Shown piece after piece: positions 6,491-15,741 of a DNA stretch of 17,439 nucleotides. The DNA is taken from NCBI GenBank assembly GCA_963727835.1, contig CAVSIB010000015.1, positions 1-17,439 on the forward strand, read 5' to 3'. The translations under genes were made by a program, and so were the position numbers. This DNA comes from G026625185 sp963727835. GTDB taxonomy: Bacteria; Desulfobacterota; WTBG01; JAGOGO01. Within the stretch, counting starts at the first letter, position 1; the number at the start of each line of letters is the position of its first letter. The notes beneath the pieces were generated by a model, which saw only the letters and a list, made by a program, of their open reading frames with translations, made no database searches and had not been told where the DNA came from.

Positions 6491-7812
6491 AAAGCATCAT
6501 CGCCATTGTGGGCAGGCCCAATGTCGGCAAATCCACCTTCTTCAACCGCCTAGCCCGGAAGCCCAAGGCAATTATTGACGATCTCCCCGGGGTAACCCGA
6601 GACCGCAACTATGCTGAGGTTAAATGGGATGAGTCTTCTTTTACCCTTATCGATACCGGGGGGTTTGAGTTTGAACCCCACCAAGAATTATCCCGCTTGG
6701 TCCAGGAGCAAGCCCGCTTAGCCATTGAAGAGGCGGATATCATCCTTTTTCTCACTGACGGCCGTGAAGGGCTTACTCCGGTTGACAAAGATCTGATCGG
6801 CCTTCTCCGGACGATCCCTAAGCCGGTCTTCCACTGTATCAATAAAATTGATGGTCCCCGCCAAGAGGAAAACCTTCACGACTTTTTCCAACCGGGAATT
6901 GACCAGTGGTTCACCATTGCGGCGAAACACAACCGCGGGGTAAGCGAATTAATGGATGAGGTAATCAAGGCCCTTCCCAATAAAACACCCTCATCGGAAG
7001 AGGAAAATGCCATTAAGATCGCCGTGTTGGGCCGTCCCAACGTTGGAAAATCATCATTGGTCAATCGAATCCTCGGCTATAACCGCGTCATTGTCAGTGA
7101 ACTCCCGGGGACGACCCGGGATGCGATTGATACCCCCCTTAAATTTAAAGGCAAGCGATACATCATCATTGACACTGCCGGGATCAGGAAAAAAAGCCGG
7201 ATTGGCTACCAACTCGAAAAGTATTGCGTGGTAGAAGCATTGCGAGCCATTGAACGGTGTGACGTGAGTTTAATCCTGATTGATGCCCAGGAAGGAATCA
7301 CCGAACAGGATGTAAAAATTGCCGGTCAGGTCTATCAAAAAGGCAAGGGCTGCGTGGTGGTAGTCAATAAGTGGGACGTGATCCAAAAGGATAACTCCAC
7401 CCTCGGGACCTATGTGGAAAAAATAAAAGACAAAATGAAATTTCTTGACTTTGTCCCGCTTATCTTTGTCTCTGCCCTCTCCGGCCAGAGGGTCTCAAAA
7501 ATATTAGATAAGGTTTACGACTGCTTTACGCAATGCCAAAAAAGAATCGAAACCGCTGAACTAAACCGTTTCCTAGCTCGGGTGGTCAATGATAATCCTC
7601 CGTCCCACCATTGCGGAAAACAAATCAAATTTAAATATCTCGCTCAGGTGGACATAAAGCCACCCACCTTTGTTTTCTTCACTAATTTCCCCAAAGCCAT
7701 TCACTTTTCTTACGAACGGTATCTTGCCAATCAGTTACGAGCGACCTACGGTTTTGAAGGTGCTCCGCTTCGGCTCTTTTTCCGGGGAAGGGAAAGAAAA
7801 ACCACTCCATAA
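6487..7812 (+). CDS. der: ribosome assembly GTPase Der (EngA)
   Basis: Der has two tandem GTPase domains and acts in assembly of the 50S ribosomal subunit. Domain 1 shows GRPNVGKST (9-17), DTGG (56-59) and NKID (119-122). Domain 2 shows GRPNVGKSS (182-190), DTAG (229-232), NKWD (294-297) and SAL (329-331). A KH-like C-terminal domain runs from about 350 to 435 and includes the conserved PPTFVFF and LRLFFRGRER. At 441 residues it is the normal length and looks intact. The ATG overlaps the rnc stop as ATGA, so translation is coupled to rnc. Many bacteria instead pair rnc with era. Confidence 0.96.
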   Translation: MKSIIAIVGRPNVGKSTFFNRLARKPKAIIDDLPGVTRDRNYAEVKWDESSFTLIDTGGFEFEPHQELSRLVQEQARLAIEEADIILFLTDGREGLTPVDKDLIGLLRTIPKPVFHCINKIDGPRQEENLHDFFQPGIDQWFTIAAKHNRGVSELMDEVIKALPNKTPSSEEENAIKIAVLGRPNVGKSSLVNRILGYNRVIVSELPGTTRDAIDTPLKFKGKRYIIIDTAGIRKKSRIGYQLEKYCVVEALRAIERCDVSLILIDAQEGITEQDVKIAGQVYQKGKGCVVVVNKWDVIQKDNSTLGTYVEKIKDKMKFLDFVPLIFVSALSGQRVSKILDKVYDCFTQCQKRIETAELNRFLARVVNDNPPSHHCGKQIKFKYLAQVDIKPPTFVFFTNFPKAIHFSYERYLANQLRATYGFEGAPLRLFFRGRERKTTP

Positions 7813-7848
7813 TCTTTGCTTAAAAATAGTATCGGCATGAAAGGTTTC

Positions 7849-8154
7849 TCATCCGTTAGTAGAAGGCTGACAACCTCTCACGACGATGGCTTTAGAAATG
7901 GTCGACAGTTCCCTTAATGGGGCAATTTCCAGGTAGTCGGCTGAGGTAAAACAATTCATGAGCAGTTCAAAGCTTTCAAATTCGATCACCGCAATTCTTT
8001 CTGGATTCCAATTGCCGGATAAAGGAGTTACTTCTCCCCCCCGCGCTAAAAATCGTCCCCCGTATTTTTTTAATACCTCATCAATTTTTTCTCCATAGCG
8101 AGAAAAGACTTCCTTATCTGTGATTTTTGTCTCAACGATCATATAAACCGCCAT
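7849..8154 (-). CDS. DUF1330 family protein
   Basis: A 101-residue protein of the DUF1330 family, a small ferredoxin-like (dimeric alpha+beta barrel-like) fold of unknown biochemical role. The sequence shows the typical start MAVYMIVETKITD, the central YGGRFLARGG, the strand IAVIEFESFELLMNCF and the end YLEIAPLRE. I chose the ATG at 8154 because AGGAGG lies 6 bases before it; the TTG two codons upstream would abut that site. It stands alone, convergent with der 36 bp away. The C-terminal tail (CQPSTNG) is not conserved in any way I can recognise. Confidence 0.8.
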   Translation of the reverse strand: MAVYMIVETKITDKEVFSRYGEKIDEVLKKYGGRFLARGGEVTPLSGNWNPERIAVIEFESFELLMNCFTSADYLEIAPLRELSTISKAIVVRGCQPSTNG

Positions 8155-8465
8155 CGCCAACCTCCTAAAAGAACTCGTTTCCTTTATGTTGCCGAATTTT
8201 TAAACGCAAAGCCAAACGTTATGTGCCCGTCCGGCTCTGTTTTTACGAAGTTATTTCCCGTAGGTTTCAGATTTTTTCACTGTACCCCAGAAAACGCAAA
8301 ACGATGTTCCGGCACATCCCTAAATTGTATTGTAGCATCATTTTTGCGCGCTGAAAAGGGTAGGTTCTTTTTTGATTCAATCCACCAGCCTTTGTGATGA
8401 TAATGAGTGCTAAAGAGCGAGAAACTGCGCTGGTAAAGAAGTCTTAATACCGCGCCTTGCAAGTA
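8155..8465. promoter_or_regulatory. intergenic, possible minus-strand promoter
   Basis: This gap lies between the DUF1330 gene and the ABC-F gene, both on the minus strand. A minus-strand TACAAT (8329-8334) lies 17 bases from TTTTCA (8352-8357) and could drive the DUF1330 gene with a leader of about 165 bases. AGGAGG at 8161-8166 is its ribosome binding site. A 61-codon ORF beginning with TTG at 8462 crosses the region but has no support. I see no obvious terminator for the ABC-F gene. Confidence 0.35.
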
Positions 8466-10328
8466 TTATTCCTCCGCAACGCTTTGTAATTTCTCCTCAA
8501 ATATCGCTTCTTGTCTCTTAAGGAGGTCGGTAAGTTTTTCGAGTTCATCAAAAAGGCCATCAACGGTTTTTTCGCACTGGTGCGTTGCCTGGGCGAGTTC
8601 GGTGATTGCTGAACCGTGGCGTTTACTTAACGCCTCCTGCATTGCGGTGGCAAGGCGACTGAGCTCCTGCTCCTGGCCTTCTATTTCCTGCTCAATCTTT
8701 CCTATGCGCCCTTTAACGGGATTCAAAACTTTGGCTCGTTCGGCAATAATAACCGAGCGTTTTCGCCGCATCTCTTTTTTATTCCGCTTATCACCCGATT
8801 CTTCATTGGGTTTATCTTTGAGCGCAGTTTTTCTCCTCTCTTCATCTTCGTGCCACCCCCCCTGTTCTAAAAACCGCTGATAGCTCCCTTCAAAAAAATG
8901 CGGTCCTTCTTTATCAAACACAATCAATCGTTCCGCCAGGGCGTGGAGAAACATCTCGTTGTGGGTAACCAATAACACGGCACCCTCAAAACTATCTATG
9001 GCCTCAAGCAAAGCATCAGATGATTCCATGTCGAGATGGTTGGTGGGCTCATCAAGAAGCAGGAGATTAACGGGAGTAACGAGGAGTTTGCCCAGCATTA
9101 CCCTGCTTTTCTCACCGCCGGAGAGCACCTCTATTTTCTTAAGGGCAGCATCCCCCCCAAACATCATCGCACCACAGATATTGCGGGCCATCTGCCGATC
9201 AACGCTCACATGAGAAGCGAGTATCTCCTCCTCTATTGTTCGGGACTCCACCAGGTTTTTGAGATTGGTTTGTTCAAAAGCACCACATGCCGCTCCTGGG
9301 TGTTGAGCAATCTCACCGCCTTGCGGGGCGAGCGTTCCCGCCAAGAGCTTCAAAAGGGTAGTCTTTCCTTTTCCATTACTCCCGATAACGCAGACCCGGT
9401 CTGCGGCCTTAATCGTAAAACTCAAATTTCTGATAAGAGGTTTCGTGGCGTCATAAGCAAAAGAAAGATTCTGGGCTCCCAACACATACTTGCCCTGAAA
9501 TGGTTTGCTCCGAAAGGCAAACTCAAGATTTTTAAATTGCTCAAGTTTTTCTTTTTTTCCCATTTTTCCAATGGTCTTAATGCGGGATTGAACAAGATTG
9601 GCGAGTCGCGCTTTTGCCCGGAAGCGGGTGATAAAAAGTTCGATTTCCTTCCGACGCTGTTCATCTTTAATCCGCGTTTTTTCGTGTATTTCTTCTTCTT
9701 GGGCTATCTGACTGTAATATTTTTCGGTATCCCCTTCGGTTTTTCTGATTTTGTGGCGGTAAATCCCCATGGTGTGGGTCACCAACTTATCCATCAGGCT
9801 CCGGTCGTGGGTAATGAGCAAAAGCTCATGGGGCCAGTCAAGCAAAAAATGCTCCACCCAGCGGATGGAGGTTATGTCAAGATAATTGGTAGGCTCATCA
9901 AGAAGGAGCAGATCAGGATCTGACACCAGCACTTTAGCCAGATTCAGTCGGACCTGAAAACCCCCGGAAAATTCCCCGGGTGGTCTTTTCATGTCCGCCA
10001 GTGAAAAACCCAGCCCCATAAGAATTTTTTCAACTTTCCAGTAGTGCTCCCGCTCACCTTCAGGAAGTCCTTTCATCCCCTCCTGAAGTACGGCATTTTC
10101 CGTAAACTCCAAGGTTTGCCGCACATAACCAATGCGGTACCCCCGGGGAATTATGACACTTCCCTCATCAGACGGCTCTTCACCCACAATGATCCGCAAA
10201 AGGGTGGTTTTCCCATGGCCGTTACGGCCAACCAACCCTACCCGTTCGCGGGAGTTGATCTTGAAGTTCACCTGGTCAAAAAGAAGTTGATCACCAAATC
10301 GCTTGGTAAGATTTTCTACGCTGATCAT
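8466..10328 (-). CDS. ABC-F family ATPase
   Basis: This 620-residue protein has two ATP-binding cassettes and no membrane segments, the ABC-F arrangement. Cassette 1: Walker A GRNGHGKTT (34-42), signature SGGFQ (121-125), Walker B LLLLDEPTNYLD (140-151) and switch HD (174-175). A charged linker (about 190-270) contains RFRAKARLANLVQSRIK, the inter-domain arm that reaches into the ribosome in this family. Cassette 2: GSNGKGKTT (316-324), SGGEK (403-407) and LLLLDEPTNHLD (422-433). Residues 500-615 are highly charged and probably coiled coil, as in YheS/Uup-like members. Such proteins act on stalled or poorly translating ribosomes, and some give antibiotic resistance; which applies here cannot be read from the sequence. 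It appears monocistronic. Confidence 0.9.
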   Translation of the reverse strand: MISVENLTKRFGDQLLFDQVNFKINSRERVGLVGRNGHGKTTLLRIIVGEEPSDEGSVIIPRGYRIGYVRQTLEFTENAVLQEGMKGLPEGEREHYWKVEKILMGLGFSLADMKRPPGEFSGGFQVRLNLAKVLVSDPDLLLLDEPTNYLDITSIRWVEHFLLDWPHELLLITHDRSLMDKLVTHTMGIYRHKIRKTEGDTEKYYSQIAQEEEIHEKTRIKDEQRRKEIELFITRFRAKARLANLVQSRIKTIGKMGKKEKLEQFKNLEFAFRSKPFQGKYVLGAQNLSFAYDATKPLIRNLSFTIKAADRVCVIGSNGKGKTTLLKLLAGTLAPQGGEIAQHPGAACGAFEQTNLKNLVESRTIEEEILASHVSVDRQMARNICGAMMFGGDAALKKIEVLSGGEKSRVMLGKLLVTPVNLLLLDEPTNHLDMESSDALLEAIDSFEGAVLLVTHNEMFLHALAERLIVFDKEGPHFFEGSYQRFLEQGGWHEDEERRKTALKDKPNEESGDKRNKKEMRRKRSVIIAERAKVLNPVKGRIGKIEQEIEGQEQELSRLATAMQEALSKRHGSAITELAQATHQCEKTVDGLFDELEKLTDLLKRQEAIFEEKLQSVAEE

Positions 10329-10804
10329 AGTTTATCATGGCGAGGAATCGTTGCATTTTTTCTCTCTCGTTCATTTACAAAGCATACCCTTTTTCTCACA
10401 ATTAAGGGAGCGATTTCAAGAAAATATGCTGGGGAGACCCCGTTTCTGAAAAAAACTGATTGTGTGCACCGGGCAAGCCGATTTTAAAAAATCTCTTTCA
10501 TAACAAGGAATCACCGTTTCGCCTTGAACCAGATGAATGTTTGCGTATCAGCCGTACCTGCAGAGGCGCGAAACCAAAATTTATGTGATTTATTCGGGGG
10601 CATTGACAATTTTTTCCAACATGATAAGGTCATGACCAGCCGGGCAGCTTGAAAAGTATGCCCATAAGGCACGTCCCTTTAAGAAGTTTTCGTCGGGGTT
10701 AGATCAGGTATTTTTTCCCAGGCATATTCTCTGCTCGGGCGTTTATTACCAACCCGCGAAGGAAGGCCTTATTTCCCTGCCCTCTTAGCAAAGGAGGATC
10801 ACCC
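10329..10804. other. 476-bp divergent intergenic region
   Basis: This region separates the ABC-F gene (minus) from the DUF1329 gene (plus). No ORF is convincing. It holds the plus-strand promoter described separately and a leader of about 170 bases before the DUF1329 start, longer than usual. I looked for the conserved cores of common riboswitches in the leader and recognised none. A weak 5-bp inverted repeat (GGGCA/TGCCC) lies near 10640-10665. Confidence 0.4.
10603..10630 (+). promoter_or_regulatory. sigma70-type promoter for DUF1329 gene
   Basis: A consensus TTGACA at 10603-10608 is followed, after 16 bases, by TAAGGT at 10625-10630. The -10 is poor (3 of 6), but TGA directly before it would serve as an extended -10. 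Transcription would start near 10637. Confidence 0.45.
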
Positions 10805-12001
10805 ATGAAGTTGGCCAGAGTACCGATACGCTTAATACTCCTCATTTCCCTGGTTTTGGTTATGAGCTTCTCGAGCACCTCTTTCGCCCGAAAAGCCCTC
10901 CGGCCGGTAATGGGGCCGGATAATACCGTCGCCTCTTGGCAGGAAGTAGACATTTCCAACGAACAGGCTCCCCTAGGCGTGGATGCGATCCCTGATGCGG
11001 TGGGGGTTTTCGGTTATCCCCATGAGTCGATCGGCCTGAACATTGATCCCCGCACGGAAGGCATCGATACCACCACACCGCCCACGCAAGTTTACACCAT
11101 CTGTGCCAAAGGTGACGAGTTGCCCGAATCAGGTCCGTGGAATGCACGGTGTTATCTTCAGGTTCATACCGGTTTTCTGAGCCTGGAAGCAAAACCCATG
11201 CGGAACTGCGTCGGCGAAGAAAAATATGATCTTATTGACAAAGACGGAACCACTAGGACAAGAAAGCTGATCAAATACATTAAGCCCTTTTATGGCGAAA
11301 ACGGGATGCGATACAAAAAGATGGTGTACTATTACGAACCCCAGGATTTTCGCGGAACATCTCTCTTGCTCTCGAAGCCGTCAGATGAAACCAAAGACAA
11401 TGAACAGTTGATCTATCTTCCGAGTATCCGGCGTATCCGTCGGACACCCTCAGGACAGGATATGGATTCCCCAACCGGGATGGATCTAACTTTCGACCAG
11501 CTTGATCGCAACCCCGGAAAGTGGGATATGAACATTATCGGCGAAAAAACCATTTACATAGATCAGCCGCCGATCAGCAACTGCTACGGCTCCGAACCTC
11601 ATCGAGCTTACATGGATGGGAAGCACTGCGTAATCGTAGAAATGACCCCCCGGAATAAAACGTGGCCAATATCACGAGATGTTTTATATTACGACAAGGC
11701 TTCGGCAGCATGTTATTACGAGGAAATCTATAATAAGGAGGGCACGCTGGAAAGAACAGCATTGCCTTTTATGGCTCACCTTTATCCGAAAAATCCCATC
11801 TACTGGACGTTGGGCGATCTGTACGCCCACAATCTTCTTACCGATCACAAAACCCTTTATGGCCCTCCTGAGTTTGACCGTAAGGGTAACAAGATTTTTG
11901 ATTATGCAACCCGTGACTGGTCAAACTATCTTTTCTGGTTTGACACCAGCCTGCCCGATGAGTACTTTTCCGATCAATTCATGATACGGGGAACGCGATA
12001 G
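10805..12001 (+). CDS. exported DUF1329 protein
   Basis: A 398-residue DUF1329-family protein. It begins with a Sec signal peptide: MKLARVPIR, a hydrophobic core LILLISLVLVMSF, and a likely cleavage after TSFA (residue 28). There is no lipobox, so a soluble periplasmic or outer-membrane-associated protein is expected. The conserved core includes YYYEPQDFRGTSLLL, LIYLPSIRRIRRTPSGQDMDSP and DLTFDQL, resembling the LolA/outer-membrane lipoprotein-sorting fold assigned to the family. A strong AAAGGAGG precedes the ATG. In other bacteria relatives often lie near RND-type exporters and DUF1302 proteins; neither is here. The next gene, a decayed epimerase-like lipoprotein, follows after 128 bp on the same strand. 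The molecular function is not established. Confidence 0.85.
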   Translation: MKLARVPIRLILLISLVLVMSFSSTSFARKALRPVMGPDNTVASWQEVDISNEQAPLGVDAIPDAVGVFGYPHESIGLNIDPRTEGIDTTTPPTQVYTICAKGDELPESGPWNARCYLQVHTGFLSLEAKPMRNCVGEEKYDLIDKDGTTRTRKLIKYIKPFYGENGMRYKKMVYYYEPQDFRGTSLLLSKPSDETKDNEQLIYLPSIRRIRRTPSGQDMDSPTGMDLTFDQLDRNPGKWDMNIIGEKTIYIDQPPISNCYGSEPHRAYMDGKHCVIVEMTPRNKTWPISRDVLYYDKASAACYYEEIYNKEGTLERTALPFMAHLYPKNPIYWTLGDLYAHNLLTDHKTLYGPPEFDRKGNKIFDYATRDWSNYLFWFDTSLPDEYFSDQFMIRGTR

Positions 12002-12129
12002 CAGAAGCGCAAGAGTGCTCTCTTAACTCCCCCCCCCCTTTTTCACACGACATGACACGATGAGCAAAAACTCAATGCCGCACGGCTTCCAGGACTGCCC
12101 GCAGTCTAAAACAAGAAAGGAGCCCCTTT

Positions 12130-13453
12130 TTAAAAAGGATTATCAAAAAGCCAAGACCATTCATCCTTAGTCTTTGCGCGGTCGCCTTTTTAGGCTGCAT
12201 CATGAGTGATGCACCACCGCGTGATATAAAAACAGTGGCGCATGACTATATCCCGAAACTTGAAAAAAATTTACGCCAGAACATCGTCTCTTTCTGGTTG
12301 CAAAAAACTCTTGATCCGACAAACGGAGGCTACACGATCAATTCCGGTCTCTACAGCGAACCCTTGGGGCCGGGGGTCAAAATGATCGTCACCCAGGCCC
12401 GCCAGGTCTGGCTTTTTTCACGGTTGGTGCGCGAAGGATACGGCGGCAAGGAATGCCTGGATGCGGCGGAATTAGGCTATCGGTTTCTCAAAGAGAGAAA
12501 ATGTGGGACAAAAAATAGGCGGGTTTTACTGGCAGGTCGATGCCACGGGAAATAAAATCCTCCGTGCCGGGAAGGCCATGTTCGGCCAGGCTTTTGGCCT
12601 CTATGCTGTATCCGAATATTATCTGGCCTGCAAAAAACCGGAGGTCCTGACTTTTGCTCAGGAAATTTTTGCACTCATGGAAACCAAAGCCCATGACTCA
12701 TTGTATGGTGGCTATGGTGAGACCTTCGCGGAAGACTGGTCTGCCCCAACCCGCACTCCTTCCTATATGGGAACCTCCTTCCACCAAAACGATGAATACC
12801 CATCTCCATCTGCTGGAGGCCATGACCAATTTTTACCGCGCCAGCTCATTGCCGCTCGCCCGCGAGCGCCTCCTGGAGCTAATACATATTCAAAGCACCA
12901 CGGTGGTAAGAAAAGAGGTGGGAACATGTACGGATAAATACCGGCGAGACTGGACACCGATGCTGGATGAAGACCATACTCAGGTGGCTTATGGCCATTG
13001 TCTGGAAAATATCTGGCTGCTCATAGACGCCTGCGATGCGGCGGGCATTTCTCCCTCTCCACTGCGCAATTTTTTTCGAAGGCTTTTTAATTATGTGCTC
13101 AAATATGGCTTTGATGAAAAAAAGAGGAGGTTTTTATTACAGCGGCAACATATTTAAAAAGAACGCAACCGACCGCAATAAGGTCTGGTGGGTGCAGGCG
13201 GAAGCTCTGGTCTGTTACCTTATACCTGTATCGTCTGACCCAGGACACAAAATACCTGGAGGTCTTTGCCAAAACCTACGATTTTATCGACAAGCACCAG
13301 GTGGATTGGCAAAACGGCGAGATGGTACGCCACCATCACACCGCAAGGGAAGCCGGAAGGCAACAAAGCTGACCAGTGGAAAGCAGGCTATCACAGCGGC
13401 GCCGGGCAATGATGGAATGCTTAAAAATCCTCAAAGAATTTAAGCGGAAGTAA
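12130..13453 (+). pseudogene. AGE-family epimerase-like lipoprotein, decayed
   Basis: After frame repair this encodes about 440 residues of the N-acylglucosamine 2-epimerase (AGE) family, an alpha/alpha barrel that epimerises or isomerises sugars. A ribosome binding site (AAAGGAG, 12116-12122) is 7 bases before codon 12130, which reads TTA instead of ATG. A lipoprotein signal peptide follows (KRIIKKPR, then FILSLCAVAFLGC), with the lipobox cysteine at 12196-12198. Family motifs are spread over different frames: VTQARQVWLFSRL, GKAMFGQAFGLYAVSEYY, KTMNTHLHLLEAM, AYGHCLENIWLLIDA, GGFYYSG with VWWVQAEAL, YLYRLTQDTKYLEVF, and finally GYHSG with AMMECLKILKEF, ending at TAA 13451-13453. Frame changes fall near 12498, 12515, 12785, 13120, 13217, 13322 and 13401. 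The first 370 bases are clean. Confidence 0.85.
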
Positions 13454-13516
13454 GTGAGCGCGCGTAAACGTGAATTTTCTTCGAATGAATTTGGCTCTTG
13501 GATATATTTATATAAA

Positions 13517-14350
13517 TTAAAAAAATTTATTTTCCAAATAACGAACCCCGTTCCGGAAGATTTTAATCCCTAAGCCTTCTTCCGGCAAGGGGAGGCCTTG
13601 GCGCTTAAGGCCTTCTTTTTTCCGGGTCCAGTCCGGATGGTTGGTGAAATGGTTATAGCCTTCAGGGTGGGGCATTAAGCCAAGGACATGTCCGGTAGGG
13701 TCACAGATTCCAGCGATATCCCGGAGAGAACCATTCGGGTTATACGGGAATTTACCCCGCGCCAGCTTATTGTCAGGGGTGGCATACTGGAAGACAACAT
13801 GATGGTCGCTAAAAAGTCTTTTGATAACCTCTTTCGGAGCAAAGAACTTTCCTTCCCCGTGACGAATCGGCAGCTCAATGGTTTTAATCCCTTTGGCAAA
13901 CACACACGGGGAGTGCAAGGTCTTGAGATAAACCCAGTCATCGCGAAAATTCCCGCAGTCATTAAAAGTAAGCGCGACTTCGCGGGCTTTATAGTTGCCC
14001 GCAAAGCCAGGAAGGAGGCCCAGATTTACCAATGCCTGAAACCCGTTGCAGATCCCGATAATCAGCTTTCCCTCAGCAATGAACTCCTCAATCTGGGCGC
14101 CGAGGTTAAATTTAAAACGGCTGGCCAGGAGCACGCCCGCCCCGTGGTCATCAGCCCAGCTAAACCCCCCGTCAAAAACCAGAATGTGGTAATCTTTCAA
14201 AAACTCCTGATGCCCGATCGTCTCGCCCTTGATCAGCTCATTTATATGAACGCGGCGTGATTCGGCGCCGGCTATTTTTAAGGCATAGTCAGTCTCATAG
14301 TCGCAGTTCAGCCCGTAGCCGGTCAAAACGAGTGCTTTTACTTTTTTCAT
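13517..14350 (-). CDS. purQ: FGAM synthase glutaminase subunit PurQ
   Basis: This class I glutamine amidotransferase supplies ammonia to PurL for conversion of FGAR to FGAM, step 4 of purine synthesis. The nucleophile is Cys101 in GICNGFQALVNLG (99-111). The triad partners are His228 and Glu230 in MPHPEGYNHF. The N-terminal strand reads VKALVLTGYGLNCDYET. I take the ATG at 14350, which overlaps the purL stop as ATGA and gives 277 residues. The frame stays open 9 codons upstream inside purL, but that would not match the family start. It is the last gene of the unit; its 3' end faces the epimerase pseudogene 63 bp away, with no evident terminator between. Confidence 0.93.
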   Translation of the reverse strand: MKKVKALVLTGYGLNCDYETDYALKIAGAESRRVHINELIKGETIGHQEFLKDYHILVFDGGFSWADDHGAGVLLASRFKFNLGAQIEEFIAEGKLIIGICNGFQALVNLGLLPGFAGNYKAREVALTFNDCGNFRDDWVYLKTLHSPCVFAKGIKTIELPIRHGEGKFFAPKEVIKRLFSDHHVVFQYATPDNKLARGKFPYNPNGSLRDIAGICDPTGHVLGLMPHPEGYNHFTNHPDWTRKKEGLKRQGLPLPEEGLGIKIFRNGVRYLENKFF

Positions 14351-15741
14351 CTCAGCGCCCCAAAGGTCTTTTTCCACGCGTGTTTTAATTCCGCGATATC
14401 CGCATCAATAAGTGTTCCTCTACCCTTCACTCCGTTAATTTTCAGCCGTGGTTCTTCCGTCACTTCGCCAAGGGCAGCAAAGCAGCATCCTTTTAAAACC
14501 GCTTCAAACTTTGCTTTGTTCTCCGGAGCAACGGTGACAAGAAACCGCCCCGGGGTTTCCGAGTAAAGGATGCGGTCATTGGTCAGGTCTTCTTCCACAG
14601 GCACCGCGCCGAGGTCGACCGTTAAGCCCAGGCAACCAGCCATCGCCGCTAATGCGAGGTGAACCCCTAAGCCCCCCCGGTAAATCCCGTGCGCTGAAGC
14701 AAGCAGTTCTTCCTGAATGGCCGTGCTTAACGCGCGATAGAGCGGAATGACCTCTTCAGTATTTACTTTCGGAACATTGAGTCCGATACAGCCAAAGCGG
14801 TCATAGTACTCTGATCCGCCCAGCTCATTGCGCGTTGCGCCTAAAACATACACCGCATCCCCCGGGATTTTAACATCCATGGTCACGCACTTTCGGATAT
14901 CATCAACCACGGCGGTGGCGGTAAACTGAATCGCCGGCAGGCCGGAAATCTTCCGGGTCTCGCCATATCGCCCCTTAAGGTTGCCGTCGATATACATGCT
15001 GTCTTTTCCGGAAAGCAACGGGATACCAAAGGCAAGGCAATAATCTTTTAGCGCCCCGTTTGCCCGGACGAGTTGGGCAGCCTTGAGCTTGCCATCCGGA
15101 TTGGAAACCGGATGGTACTGGATGGTAGGCCAGCAAAAGTTATCCACGCCGCCAATATCGTCAAGCTTCGCACCCACGGCAACGAGCCGGCGCACCGCCT
15201 CGTCAATCGTGCACCCGATCATGGGGTAGGTATCAATCTGACTATAGGTGGGGTTGATGGCCTGCGTGACAGCCAGGCCCCGATACGATCCCAAAATTGG
15301 CCGAACCACAACCGCATCACTTGCCACATCCCGCTCTTTTCCTACCAGCGGCTTGATCACGCTTCCCCCTTGAACCTCATGGTCATACTGGCGGATAACC
15401 CATTCTTTGCTGGCAAGGTTTGGCCGCGAAAGCATGTCTTTGAGAAGGCTCGCATGGTCTTCTGGTTCCGTGATGACCGGTTCGCACAAACCACGGTGTT
15501 CGGGCGGCATCCACTCAGCATCAAACTCCCACTGGGGAAAATCAGATTTTAAAAGCTCGGTGTTGATATAAGCGCAGGTCTTCCCCTGATAGAGAATATG
15601 AATCTTGCCGGTGTTGGTGTATCTCCCGATGACCGTGCTTTCAACATCATGTTTGCGGGAAAGCTCCATAAAGCGCTTTTCATGTTCCGGCTTTATCGCG
15701 ACCGTCATTCGCTCCTGGGATTCCGAAATCCAATCTCCCAT
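14347..15741 (-). CDS. purL: FGAM synthase PurL, C-terminal part
   Basis: This is the downstream portion of a PurL broken by a frameshift near 15732. True PurL sequence starts at WISESQERMTVA; the ORF's own first codons (ATG 15741) simply fall in the region where both frames overlap, and no ribosome binding site precedes that ATG. Recognisable segments are GCTIDEAVRRLVAVGA, GGVDNFCWP, LLSGKDSMYIDG in the second synthase half, GLGVHLALAAMAG and the C-terminal GRFLVTV, which belong to the AIRS/PurM-like C-terminal halves of the enzyme. It ends in AGATGA, overlapping purQ. Joined to the upstream part by adding one base, the protein is 999 residues without other interruption. Confidence 0.85.
   Translation of the reverse strand: MGDWISESQERMTVAIKPEHEKRFMELSRKHDVESTVIGRYTNTGKIHILYQGKTCAYINTELLKSDFPQWEFDAEWMPPEHRGLCEPVITEPEDHASLLKDMLSRPNLASKEWVIRQYDHEVQGGSVIKPLVGKERDVASDAVVVRPILGSYRGLAVTQAINPTYSQIDTYPMIGCTIDEAVRRLVAVGAKLDDIGGVDNFCWPTIQYHPVSNPDGKLKAAQLVRANGALKDYCLAFGIPLLSGKDSMYIDGNLKGRYGETRKISGLPAIQFTATAVVDDIRKCVTMDVKIPGDAVYVLGATRNELGGSEYYDRFGCIGLNVPKVNTEEVIPLYRALSTAIQEELLASAHGIYRGGLGVHLALAAMAGCLGLTVDLGAVPVEEDLTNDRILYSETPGRFLVTVAPENKAKFEAVLKGCCFAALGEVTEEPRLKINGVKGRGTLIDADIAELKHAWKKTFGALR

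Noticed and set aside
8277..8462. 61-codon minus-strand ORF between the ABC-F and DUF1330 genes
   Set aside because: TTG start without a ribosome binding site, low-complexity composition and no motif; a promoter candidate overlaps it.
9036..9923. Long plus-strand ORF (295 codons) opposite the ABC-F gene
   Set aside because: It is antisense to an unambiguous two-cassette ATPase, and its composition reflects the complement of conserved motifs.
10637..10804. Riboswitch in the long leader of the DUF1329 gene
   Set aside because: I could not recognise a c-di-GMP, cobalamin, TPP or SAM aptamer core; leader length alone is not evidence.
13688..14260. 190-codon plus-strand ORF opposite purQ
   Set aside because: Antisense to purQ, whose catalytic motifs are intact; no independent support.
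15705..15741. Programmed frameshift joining the two purL parts
   Set aside because: There is no XXXYYYZ slippery site at the break, and a one-base loss next to an A/T run is simpler.
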